DNA from: Puccinia triticina
Taxonomy: Eukaryota; Basidiomycota; Pucciniomycetes; Pucciniales; Pucciniaceae
Direction of reading: 5' to 3'
Assembly (NCBI RefSeq): GCF_026914185.1
Contig: NC_070566.1
Location: 5,890,001 to 5,954,000, forward strand
Length of the DNA stretch: 64,000 nucleotides
Shown in pieces: positions 46,204 through 56,240 of this stretch. A model generated the notes under the pieces. The model did no database searches. It was not told the origin of the DNA and was given only the letters and a program-made list of their open reading frames with translations. Made by a program: the position numbers and the translations under genes. Numbering within the stretch: position 1 is the first letter of the stretch; every line of letters starts with the position of its first letter.

Positions 46204-46450
46204 GGGGGGTTCACGTTAGCCTGATTTTGGCTGCTCGTCACGGATGGTTTCAAATCTCATGCACGCTTCCTGCATAAACTTAAAAAAAATACTGCATAAG
46301 CATTCCCTTCAGCAAGGTCTTCAAAGGGGAGGTCTTGCTGAGAACTCTATTTATTTTCTAGAATATCCTTGCATAGACCTGCATGAGCAGCCATCAATTT
46401 TTAACAAGGTTTTTTGACTGATTTCAAAATCAGCCTAACGTGAACCCCCC
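46204..46450. mobile_element. Tc1/mariner-like MITE, TA target
   Basis: Ends GGGGGGTTCACGTTAG and its exact inverse, between TA at 46202-46203 and 46451-46452; similarity continues inwards (CCTGATTTTG against GCTGATTTTG). Interior forms a hairpin (TCAGCAAG / CTTGCTGA). 247 bp, no gene. A similar isolated end, GTGAACCCCCCTA, lies at about 51647-51659. Confidence 0.75.
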
Positions 46451-46452
46451 TA

Positions 46453-48099
46453 TTGTGTTTTGATAAATCCTTGGACAATCCGGGGCATTGGAAGACTTAA
46501 ATTTATGTGGTTATGCTGCACAGCAGCAATTTTTTCCTTTGGTTTTTGCCACCCACAGCGGCAATTCATGATGTCATGTGCCTTGCTCAAGTTGCTGTGA
46601 TTAAGCAGCGGCAAGCGTCCCATCCATCTCAAACCACCATTGCTGCAGCCTTTGGTTGCTTCTCTCAACAACAATGGCCTCACTAATACAAATCACAGAA
46701 TGGGTTTTTGCTCTTACGCTTCGGACACCAAGGTTCATGCAGTCCAAATGGCCCTTGAGGGCCTGTTGTTTACGGCTTCATGGATGTTTGATTTTGCGGC
46801 AGTCGTTTGGGTGATGGCTCAATCCCTACCAAGAAAATCCATCCATTATCAGGGATCTGGATACTTATGAAACCCTTGGCCAACCCGCAGCCCTCTCTAG
46901 AGAAAACTGTACCTTGATGATTGATTTTGTACGACTCGAACCGAGTTTTTTTCCACAAAAGATTCGATAGAAGTTGTACGACTTGACAGAAGTCTTGCTC
47001 AGTGCTGCAGGCGTTCACTGGAAACTTGTTGAACGTTTGTCAATCACTCTGAAAAAACAGAAACCAAAGACATTCGCAAAAACACCACCGGGCCAGTTTG
47101 CCATCTATCTGATGCGGTCAGGTGCAACTGCGTCAGCCCGCCCCTGCTTGATACCGTTGGATCAGCCATCCTGGCCCCAACAGCAACATTGAGAGCTGTG
47201 TATAGTCCCTGGCTGGCATTTTTCTCACACCAATCGGCCTCCCAATGTGCCGCCAAACCCAACGTCGCTTGACCCCGTATGTATATGCTTTCTGTGCTTG
47301 TGCTATCACCTTTATGCCGTGCTAGGATACTTGGCAGTTTCAGTTTGTGCAAGACCCTGTGTAATGAGCAAAATATTCTACTTTTCTTGTGGCAAAGTTA
47401 AACCAGTTTGTTTTTTCTTTCTGATTACAATGTGAAGTTCTTCTTCCGCATTGTTCTGGTGCAGGACAAACACAAGTTTTTCCGAGTGAGTTCTTGACCT
47501 TTGTAGCCAAGGGACAAGTACTTGAGGTCCAACTGAGCAGGAACCAGAGTGCCGTGTGTGGAGGCCTGGGCCGACAGGTTGGCGTGCAGTCAACTCATAG
47601 GTTGCCGGTGTGGTACTCAAAAATGTGAAAAATCAAAAGTTTTTCTCATGTACATATAGAAGGCCTCAAGATACCATCCATTGGACACCATGGCTAAAGT
47701 AACCCCTAGTCCCCACTGGAAGCATCACTGGAGCCCCACTACACTGGAAGTTAGACCCCTTGGACAACCTGTAGCACCCAGTCAACCACCTGTCAGGCGC
47801 CTCAAGTCACATTCCCCGCACCATTCTATCCCCACTACATATATTGGTTTGGGTTTGTTTGTTATGTACATGACATCATGCAGCACTGCCCCTGCAAGCT
47901 GTGCCCCCTCAACTGAATGGTCCCCGCATTCTAGTTCCTTCTAATTCCACTTTGTTTGGTCTTATTACATCACCTGATCATTCCCTGCACAGCTTATGCA
48001 CCCCTTGCATAAATTATGACATCATCTGGCACAGCCCCTCCTCATGTATGCACCCCTTGCATAAATTGTACACAGCCACTCCCTCTTAACTCCCTCATG
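46453..48099. other. Gene-free stretch
   Basis: Several short frames on both strands (for example 46770-47018 minus, 47681-47944 plus) carry no recognisable motif. TATGCACCCCTTGCATA, a short palindrome, occurs twice (about 47996 and 48048). Confidence 0.35.
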
Positions 48100-48375
48100 T
48101 TGTACAGTCCAGGCCAGCTAAAATACCTCACTTGTGGGCTGCCCTGGAGCCAAAATCCCTCACTTTTTTCTATATAAGGAGCTCTCTTCCCCCCCATTTG
48201 TGATTCCTCAGTTTATTACTCATCAAGTTTTATACTCACCCATCACCCAAAACACTTACGTACCCACTCAACCCTCTTACTTACATATAACAACTCTTAC
48301 ATACTGAATAACAACCTTTTTTATACTGTGTCACGAGAAACTTATCTTGAGCTAACCACTCCTATCACTTATTAA

Positions 48376-48406
<31 letters not shown>

Positions 48407-48510
48407 AGCTGGTAGTATAGAAGGGCAGAGCTTGCACCTCCTTCATCCCCTTCTCCATTCAGCAAAAGGGTTTCACAACCACTTTTGAGTCTTACACCGG
48501 CTGTGTGACA
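48100..48510 (+). repeat. LTR-like promoter region
   Basis: TATATAAGG at 48171 is followed by about 300 bp of C/A/T-rich leader-like DNA ending in GGCTGTGTGACA near 48510, reminiscent of an LTR 3' end. I could not identify a matching 5' end or target duplication. Confidence 0.3.
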
Positions 48511-48815
48511 ACCTTTTAATGTGATGCCAACGCTGCTGCTCAAGCAGGAAGGATTCATTTTGGCCTAATTGATCCGCCAAAGCCAACCTTGCTGCCCAGA
48601 GCGTGGGCATGGTCGGACTTGTCGGCAATCAGGCCCGGTCAGACAGCTCACTGCTCAGTCTAACAGCCTGCAAAGTGGCAGGGTGGGCCCGGCCATAATC
48701 GGACGAGGGAGAAAAAACGCCGTCAGCCCTGTTCTATATTCTGGGAGAGCAGCTTGAAAAAGGTCGTGTAGACCTGCAACCTGCTGCTGCATGCAGAAAA
48801 ACTTCAAGAAAAACC

Positions 48816-49022
48816 TTAACATCCACATTTTTCAGTAAAATGATAGACTGCTCCACACTTACAGTGAGTTGAGCGGGGGGTTGGCATTTTGTCGTCAAGT
48901 CTCCAAAGGGTGGGTCTATTTGACCGTGGCGGCGGGATAGATGCTAATGTCCTGGGCCGAGGCACACTGGTCACTGGACTACCGGCTGCTGTGGCCAAGA
49001 TGATCACAAATGACAAAATCAT
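48816..49022 (-). CDS. Small secreted-protein candidate, first exon
   Basis: From ATG 49022 the frame begins with a short hydrophobic leader, MILSFVIILATAAGSPV, followed by a Pro/Ser/Arg-rich segment (SIPPPRSNRPTLWRLDDK). A good donor, GTAAGTGTGG, lies at 48862, so the exon may end at 48863; otherwise the frame stops at 48816 after a Cys-containing tail (CKCGAVYHFTEKCGC). Its 5' flank and N-terminus are duplicated in inverted orientation at 45929-46150. Signal peptide and secretion are inferences; no family recognised. Confidence 0.35.
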   Translation of the reverse strand: MILSFVIILATAAGSPVTSVPRPRTLASIPPPRSNRPTLWRLDDKMPTPRSTHCKCGAVYHFTEKCGC

Positions 49023-49138
49023 GGCCTTTGAGGGGTAAAAAGAATGAAAGAAAACAGTGAAGATCCTTGAACCTTGGGGGAAAATCCAGGAAAATCCTGC
49101 AAATCCGTCCAAGGATTCTTAAAAACACAATATCTCAT

Positions 49139-50157
49139 CAACACCCCAACTATTACGCTAAATTACATTAGCGGCGCTAATTCCGTAGCGTAGCAAACCA
49201 TTGCTAAATAAAATGGCGGTTAGCATTAGCGGTAGCGCAAAAATACACTTTTTAGGGGTAGCGTAGCGAAGTTGCCGCTAATCTTTTTACGCCTCCAATG
49301 TAGCTTAGCTACAATGAGGGCGCTAACACTAAGTTTACATGTAATTTAGTGGTGCAGCGGCTTTCAATCGCTAAAGTACCCGCTACACCACTACATTGAG
49401 TAATTAGCAGTATAGGGGTACTTTAGCGGGGCTTTGACCTGGTTGGAACACACCAGCACCGCTAAAAATGATCATACTGTCGGATTTCGCGTAATCCGAC
49501 AGCAAGAGTTCTGCGAGCGCTCCCGAGCGCCCCCAGCGCTTGTACAGCTACTGTTGCACGAAATCCGACAGTACAGCTCAACAGTAGCACAGTTGTACTG
49601 TTGGATTTCACGAAATCCAACAGTACAACTCAACAGTAGCACAGTCGTACTGTTGGATTACGCGTAATCCGACCGCGTAATCCAACAGTACAAGCTCTGC
49701 GAGCGCTGAGTAGGCAAATATTCCAGCGGAGTGCGCACTGCAGGATTTTGTGAAATTCGACAGTAAAACTCAACAGTAGCACAGTCGTACCATGAGCTCT
49801 GCGAGGGCTAAGTAGGCAAATATTACCGTGGAGTGCGCAATAATTCACTCTTATTACTAATTAATTCAATGAAACTATATCTGAGTTGCTTACCTACTCC
49901 CGTCGCTAATTAGCAATCTAACTTAGCTAATTAATCGCTGCATTAGCAAATGGGGCGCTAAAAGAAATGTAGCGTAGTTTTTTTGCGCTACAAACGCTAA
50001 ACATTAGCGATTAAATTTGTCTGTTATTCTCCCAGCTCAGGTTGCAATTGTAACTGTAACTGAAAGACAACTGCGCTAAATTGCAGCGTAGCTGGCAGAC
50101 CGCTACGCTAAAAAATTCGCCATTTGCGCTAAATGTAGCGTAATAGTTGGGGTGTTG
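49139..50157. mobile_element. Non-autonomous GCTA-rich element, CAAC ends, 7-bp TSD
   Basis: Ends CAACACCCCAACTATTACG and its inverse. ATCTCAT is duplicated at 49132-49138 and 50158-50164. 1019 bp. Both arms are rich in TAGCG/CGCTA words. A palindromic tandem array (49440-49840) fills the centre. No gene. It is inserted in the left arm of the foldback repeat 50163-50783. Confidence 0.85.
49440..49840. repeat. Palindromic tandem array
   Basis: Repeated units of about 70 bp, each with a palindrome like CTGT(T/C)GGATT(T/A)C..G(A/T)AATCC(A/G)ACAG. The best copy (49595-49609 with 49612-49626) has 15-bp perfect arms and a 2-bp centre. CTCTGCGAG(C/G)GCT blocks separate some units. No gene. Confidence 0.85.
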
Positions 50158-50162
50158 ATCTC

Positions 50163-50783
50163 ATCCATCTGTCAAAATTTTTGTTATTGTTGATAGTCTG
50201 TTTCCCAATTTTTTTATACCCTGGGGTACCCATAGACATCTTCCAATCAGTATCCAAATCACAAAATCCTGAAGCCGCAGGATTCAGGATAGGCTCCCCG
50301 GCGCCATCTTAATCTTTGTTGCACTCGGCAGCAATGAGCGTTCAAAGCTCCTGACGGGTTCATTGATACAGCCAATACCAAGGCAAGACCTCAAAAGACT
50401 TCCTGCATGGTTGAATCATGTTCCATGTGTCCTTGTTGCCCGGCTTTTGGAAGAAGATCTTAAATGTATTTGTCTTTTTTGGCCTGCCACATTTAAGCGT
50501 TTATTCCAAAAGCCGGGGAACAAGGACGCCTGGAAAATGATCCAACCATTCGGGAATTCTTTTGAAGTCTTGATATTTGCTGGATCAATGAGCCAGGAGC
50601 TTTGAACGCTCATTGCTGCCGAGTGCAACAAGGCTTACAATGGCACTGGAGAGCTTATCCTTAATCCTGCGGCCTGAGGATTTTCCAATTTGGATTTGAT
50701 TGGAAGATGTCTATGGTACCCCAGAGTATAAAAAAAATGTGTCGCAGACTCTTAATAATAATGAAAAGTTTGACAGATGGATG
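50163..50783. mobile_element. Foldback element with about 280-bp arms
   Basis: Left arm ATCCATCTGTCAAA...AGTCTG...ACCCTGGGGTACC...GGCAGCAATGAGCGTTC is mirrored on the right to 50783, with a small loop near 50480-50500. Arm similarity also continues to the left of the inserted 49139-50157 element (CCAAGG...CACAA). The arms have diverged by point changes and small gaps. No target duplication resolved. No coding function. Confidence 0.75.
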
Positions 50784-52545
50784 CAATAAGTTGTGGACCT
50801 TGGCATGACTCACAGACCTGTGGCTCTGGAGATTGTAATGGAGAATCCAGCAAAAAAAGCAATTAAGGTATGCTATGCTGCGCTATTGCTAATGATATCG
50901 TAGCTGACCCAGCGTTGATACATATATTGTATTGGTTTCATAGTTGATAACACAACCTAACATAACTAGCCTACGTTGCTACTATGATCTTCTCAATATT
51001 CCACACCCACAAGTGTGCCACAGCAGGGTGAGAATGAGTCCCTAGAATGTCAGTTCAAAATTGATGGATCAGCTTGAAAACAAAATTTTCTGTATCTCTG
51101 GTCTTTTATCTGATTTGAACACGTCAAACAAATTAATTTCACTCACAAATCCTTTCCAAACAGGTCTGCAGTAGCTCTTCTTCTTTGGCATGTCTTTTTT
51201 AGCTTGTTTGCCAGTGGTGATTTGCTCAGGAGTTGATTAGCATTCACTTTATGGAAGCTTACTAGGATTGTCCGATGGCTTTGAGTTGTAGATGGGGTGG
51301 AATCTGCTCCAAAGAGTTTACACCCAGCCAATGATAAGTTTGAGAATTTCAGGCCTAGAGTTCTGGACAGTTATATTTTGATGTGAAGGGAATAGGCTAT
51401 GTTGAAGTAGTGATGGGGTGATGTATCTTCAAGATAATAAGGAATGAGTTGAAGAAAGTGATGTTATTAGGAGGATTTACAATATGTATATTTTAGAGAA
51501 AATTGGGGACCATCTTTATGCCTTCATGTTAAAACGTTTTTAAGCTATCCACATTTGGGTGTTTCTTGGAAATAAGAACAACTTTGTTTTCAACATTGTT
51601 CATGAAGGCCTTAACATGTGCTCTAAAGTTTTCTTGAAATTCAATTGTGAACCCCCCTATTATTTGCATCTCTTCAGAAATTCTGAGGAACTATAGATGT
51701 CAGTCAGTACAACTGATAATCTCTATCATACAACTTTTGCTAGATAGAGACATAAGGAACATCTTAATAACAAGGGAAATGAAAGTTAAACAGATGTGAA
51801 ACTTTGTATGAGGGCAGATGGTGTAGCAAAAACTGATACAGCTATCTAAGGGGTAGAAAGGGTTTACTTTCCAGCTGAAATTGTTTGAACTGTGAAATCT
51901 AGGTCTCAATCAGATTGATGGGTGTGCATGGATTACAATGAGCACTTTTTGACTTACCTTTTCCTTTCAATCTGAGATTTGACAGTATCCCTGTAAGGTT
52001 GAATGAAGGGATTAACTAACAATGATTGTAGTCAGTGCAGTCCAGGCCAGGCTTGAGTATTTGATGGAGAGGAAAAAAGCTTTGGTTATCCACATTGCAT
52101 ATTTGGTCAGTATATCTTTTTTCTATCAAAATTCCATAAACATTCCAGAAACAATAACACACGTAGACCAAATGATTGCTAAGGTTGAGTTGTACTGCCT
52201 TTGAATGACATTTTATTGATTGTTTCCTCTAGTAGGAGGGGTCACGTAAGGCTGCTTTGAAAATCATTTGTGAATATGAATTGATGAATTTCAACTTGGA
52301 ACACCAGAATTACCAGATGAAGAAACAATCAATGGGATGAATACCCAAGGATCACCTTTTTTTGTTTTATGTGCAGTCTTGGCAGGGGACTGTTGGAAAG
52401 TCAGACAGCCTCACATGGATTGAGATATCCTTTTTTTGAGCTTTCAACAATAATGATGATCATGATCATATGCATCTATCTATTTTGAAACAATTTGCTA
52501 GGTAAGATGTGGCACAAAAGAAGATTTGGTTGGGGCACTCTTTTA
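50784..52545. other. Gene-free AT-rich stretch
   Basis: Nothing recognisable. A minus-strand frame at 51143-51331 and a plus-strand frame at 52022-52204 have no family motif. GTGAACCCCCCTA near 51650 resembles one end of the TA-flanked MITE at 46204-46450. Confidence 0.35.
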
Positions 52546-53614
52546 TCAACTAGGGGTTTTGGGTATGATCCATAAGGCTTGAAAGAGAATATCGACTTTT
52601 TGATTTTTAGAAATTAGAGGCCGAATGTGATTTCTCCAACGGGAACGGATGTCATATTTGTTAGTTTCTATGTTCTTGAGGAAATTTTCAACTCTTCTCA
52701 TATCGTTTTGGAGGCCAGTCGGTACCTTGGGATCAGAAATATTGGCAAGTGCTTGAACACAAATCGCGATCTTGGCTAGCGCAGGATTGTCTTCTGCTTG
52801 TGCCAGTTCAGAAATCTTGCTCATCACAGGTTCAATCAATTTTGACTTGCAAAATTGCCAGTCTTCTCCATCTTTGTGATTTTTGAACTTCTCAATCAGC
52901 ACACGAACCGATTCCAGCTCCTGACTCTTGACGTAATCTTGATAAAGTTTTGGTGGCGTGAGATCGAATGCACCTGATTAACGATCAATTCCAGTCAGTT
53001 GAGCAGCAAATCTACGTAGTATGACTTTCGCCGAACGTACCATAATTGCCACTTAAGAACAATCGGGCGTGCTCTGGGTCGCGGTCTTCGGAAGTGTATT
53101 TTTTAAACATTATTATTTCACATGATGGTTGACAGCAATAAACGTATCGTATGCGATTGCGATTGAGTGGACCACTTACAAATCGCATCCACCCACGTCT
53201 TCAGTTTGTCATCGTCTTCGCCAGCGCTCCTTATCAAGCTCCCTGGACGTGCGTAAACTGGAGCACTTTTCGACTTCCCTTTTCCTTTCGATGCAAACAT
53301 TGAAAACCCTTTACGTTCTTCCTCTTGAATAAAAAATTTGACCAAAAGGGATCATAGTCAGTGCAGTCCAGGGAGCTTTATTACGGGGAACAGTTTCCGT
53401 TTTTCTGCATTGCGCATTCAGTCGGTAGGTTTTTTATCAAAATGTCATCGAAAGAATTAAGAAACGATAACACACTTTGATTGTATGATGCATAGCGTTC
53501 TTCAAAACCGCCCTGAACTGCCAGATCACTGATCCGACTCTCCGACCCAGCACATGGATGGTGAGTGAGATGGGAGAATATAAGCATGCAGCTTAGGAAA
53601 CAGGACCCGTTCAT
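52546..53614 (-). CDS. Predicted secreted protein, four exons, family unknown
   Basis: ATG 53614 opens a hydrophobic, Cys-containing leader (MNGSCFLSCMLIFSHLTHH) with a likely cleavage near CAGS, then FEERYASYNQSVLSFLNSFDDIL. Later exons: about 53322-53180 (RKGFSMFASKGKGKSKSAPVY, DDKLKTWVDAI), 53085-53041 (RDPEHARLFLSGNYG) and 52973-52546 (FDLTPPKLYQDYVKSQELES, SKISELAQAEDNPALAKIA, ending TAA/TAG-type stop at 52546). Phases of the last three exons agree. The first junction (donor at 53384) does not join in frame with the obvious acceptors, so there may be a frameshift or a missed site. Secretion and effector-like role are inference. Confidence 0.5.
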
Positions 53615-54014
53615 GATTCAGCTTGGTCGAGTTTTGATGCGATGGTTTAGGTGCTGAGAGTGTGGGCGGCTTGGGGCGACACCAACCGCACCAGCGGCTT
53701 CTGACATCGAGTTTGGGCTTCGACTCTGTGTTTCATTTTTGGTATCCAAACATGTCGGCTGGGCCTCCCAACCCGGTACACGTATTGAAGAATTCGGGCG
53801 CCTCGTAAGTGCATGTGTATTATCTCGAGCTGGCCGGCACTTGCAAAGGGCTCTGTCAAGGTCATGGGCGACTGATGAGGTTAGGAAGCTCGTGTTGAGG
53901 AGTCCTTGATTCGGATAAGGCTACTCGAAAGGCGAAAGACGTGGTACATACTCACCAGACAGTGCAGTGATGGAAAAGATTGGATTGAGTAAAGAATTGA
54001 TGGGCGTGGTTTGG
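53615..54014. other. Upstream region of the predicted secreted gene
   Basis: No supported gene. Parts from about 53960 resemble the duplicated block at 45120-45800, so it is likely promoter and leader DNA of this gene class, later split by the MITE at 54015. Confidence 0.4.
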
Positions 54015-54601
54015 CCCTAACTTAACTAAGTCCCTCTCTATGTGGAGGGGGGACACCGTCCCGCAGGGACCCTCCGAAGGAGGGACTTGTGCGCTATGTC
54101 AACCTCGTGGCCTGAGAGAATTTCAAAAATGCTGTTTTTTGATGTTTTGTAGCAGCACCAATTCTCATTGGGTGATTAGGTTTTGAGGGAACAAAAGATG
54201 CAGAAGACCATGGAGAATCTTCCTACATATTTTTAAAAAAATTTGAAGCCTTGAGTGGCACTCAAATTACTTTTTTATGACTACCATCATGTCTACTTCA
54301 TCCTTCATTACACATCTTGCACTGTACAGGATCCAAAACTATTGATATTACAAAGGGTATTGCAGATCAAAGAAAAAGGATGGGGGGAGATGGAAATAGT
54401 ACATAGATGGGGACAGCTTGGGTGGTCCCAGAAATGAAAACTACAAGGAATTTGGTCCAGAGACCCATGTGCTATGTTGAGTATAAAAAAGTGCCCACCA
54501 AAAGTTGAAATTCTCTCAGGCCGCGGGGTAGACATAGCACGTAAGTCCCTCCTTCGGAGGTCGCTTCGCTCCCCCGAGGAGGGAAATTAGCTAAGTTAGG
54601 G
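54015..54601. mobile_element. MITE of the CTTAAC/GCTTCGC hairpin family, 5-bp TSD
   Basis: Ends CCCTAACTTAACTAAGTCCC and, inverted, CCCTAACTTAGCTAATTTCC. TTTGG is duplicated at 54010-54014 and 54602-54606. Near each end is a GGAGG...CCTCC hairpin (GGAGGTCGCTTCGCTCCCCC on the right). 587 bp, no gene. The related block near 45610 lacks the insertion and serves as an empty site. Confidence 0.85.
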
Positions 54602-54606
54602 TTTGG

Positions 54607-54770
54607 CCGGTGAAGCGCTGATCGGCAGTGGAAGAAAGAGTGCGTTGGTCAGTCGAGCTTTTGGTTTGGATGGTCAAGAGCGATGACTCTGAGGTCGATC
54701 AAGCCGAAATCGGCTTTGAGGAACACCAAGCTCTGGGATTGAGCAGCAAACATCTTGTTTTGCGACCAAT
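54607..54770 (-). promoter_or_regulatory. Conserved upstream block shared with 45620-45790
   Basis: GAAGCGCTGA(T/C)CGGCAGTG, GGTCAGTCGAG, TGGTCAAGAGC(G/A)AT and GAGCAGCAAACAT occur in the same order and spacing as at 45620-45790. Coding potential is poor, so I take it as conserved promoter or leader sequence of minus-strand gene families. Confidence 0.4.
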
Positions 54771-55094
54771 CAAGACCGCCGAGCAGTCATCAAGTTCATC
54801 CAGACCCTGACAAACTCGAGCGCCAGATATGTGCCATTTCCCTGTCGAAAACTGTACTGAGTGCCAGGCTTGTGAGCAAAGAACAATAACCTGTCTCGGC
54901 GAGTCTGAACATATTGAGGTTGGGCAAGTTTCTTTCGACTCTCGAATGATCAGGCCACAATGCAATCTCCGAAGTTAGGGCCTGCACCATGGGGGGTTTA
55001 TACAATTGTGAAGCATATTTGTACTCGAGACAACGATTGATAACTTGTATGTTTGTGTGTATTGCAATCATGAAAAAACCGCCGAGTGACTGTC

Positions 55095-55560
55095 TTACTC
55101 GACAGGGTCTATGCAGTGGTGCTTTACCCAGTAACGGGCTATTCCACAGTCGGGCTGAGAAGGAAAAGATTGAGATGAAAGCAGCAATTCATCAATAGGA
55201 GCGACTGGGGGAGATAGGAGTGAATGCGCTAAAACTTACGTTACTGGTAGGCATGCCAGTTCCTTTGACCTTACAGCATTTTGTGGTGGTCCCCTTTTCA
55301 CAGACACCGGAACGGTTGGGGTCGTAGACTTGAACATTTTGAACGGCAGAGAAATCGCATGTTTAGCGGATGTCAACTGACGAGCTTTCAACTTCGAAGA
55401 AACCCGCAGACTCACTGTAACACCTGTTAACTCTTGTGTCGACCCAGTAACACTTTTCAGTGGGAAACGGCCCGCGTGCTGAACATTGAGAAGTATATGA
55501 TGCGATGGGGACGATCAGCCAACTGCAGGATAGCAAAGCAACGCGAACCTGAATGTAGCC
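55095..55560 (-). pseudogene. Small cysteine-rich secreted-protein-like gene, one internal stop
   Basis: Exon 1 (about 55560-55240) reads a hydrophobic leader (VALLSCSWLIVPIASYTS) and then QCSARGPFPTEKCYWVDTR, RCYSESAGFF, a TAA at 55363-55365, TCDFSAVQNVQVYDPNRSG, VCEKGTTTKCCKVKG, ending at GTAAGT. Exon 2 (55154-55095) continues in phase: PDCGIARYWVKHHCIDPVE then TAA. Nine cysteines follow the leader. No ATG is in frame before the leader; a separate first exon (perhaps MSVAFFCCTFFLLLL near 55650) is possible. Architecture fits fungal secreted cysteine-rich proteins; the role is unknown and the gene is probably inactive. Confidence 0.5.
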
Positions 55561-55689
55561 TAAACAAAGATCACCAATTTAATTTGGTTGTGGATTTGCA
55601 ACAACAGCAAAAAAAAAGTGCAACAAAAAAAAGCAACCGACATGCCGAGTAGCAGCGAGTAGTCTCCCCGGGAAGCGGGTGCTTTAACT

Positions 55690-56240
55690 GCTGGAACGGA
55701 CCAGTCATCAAGGCTCAATGACCGGAACAACTTGGCCATCGAGGGGACTTGTGTGTTACCCCTCCCCGTGGCCGGTTGTACCGCTCGGCGCTCATCTACA
55801 TATGTGTCAGCATGTATCGGCGATCACGCTTGATGGCCGGGTAGCTGGTCCGTACCGGTCATCAAGGCTGAAGAACTCTTGATGCCGGGTGCGTATAATC
55901 TACTTTCTCGTACATCCGGCCATCGAAAGGAGTGCGAAATGTCCTTTCAATGGCCGGCGCTTGTACAGGTCATCGAGAGCAACACACTACTCAATAGCCG
56001 GCCATCAAGAGGGGGTACACACTCCCATCGATGGCCCGTCTATTCCGGTCATTGAGGGGAGTGTGAACCTTGTCTTGATCATTGTCAGGTGCACACTCCC
56101 TTCGCGACCTGCCATCCGGCCTTCAAGAACAACTCACCAACCAAGCCGTTGATGGCCGACCCCGACCGGTCATTGAGAAGGGATCAAACTACTCCCCTCA
56201 ATGGACATTTTGTTCCGGCCATTCTGGTCCGTTCCAGTAT
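55690..56240. repeat. Palindromic GGTCAT/ATGACC satellite tract
   Basis: Degenerate inverted units built on GGTCAT(C/T)GAG...CTC(A/G)ATGACC and GGCCATCGA...TCGATGGCC, often with GGAGTGT/ACACTCC between them. Same sequence class as inside the hAT element 40118-40751 and in the arrays at 60107-60307 and 61764-62960. No gene. Confidence 0.7.

Noticed and set aside
46600..46680. Possible helix-turn-helix of a pogo-like transposase (HPSQTTIAAAFG)
   Set aside because: Only a short resemblance with no continuing frame or DDE motifs.
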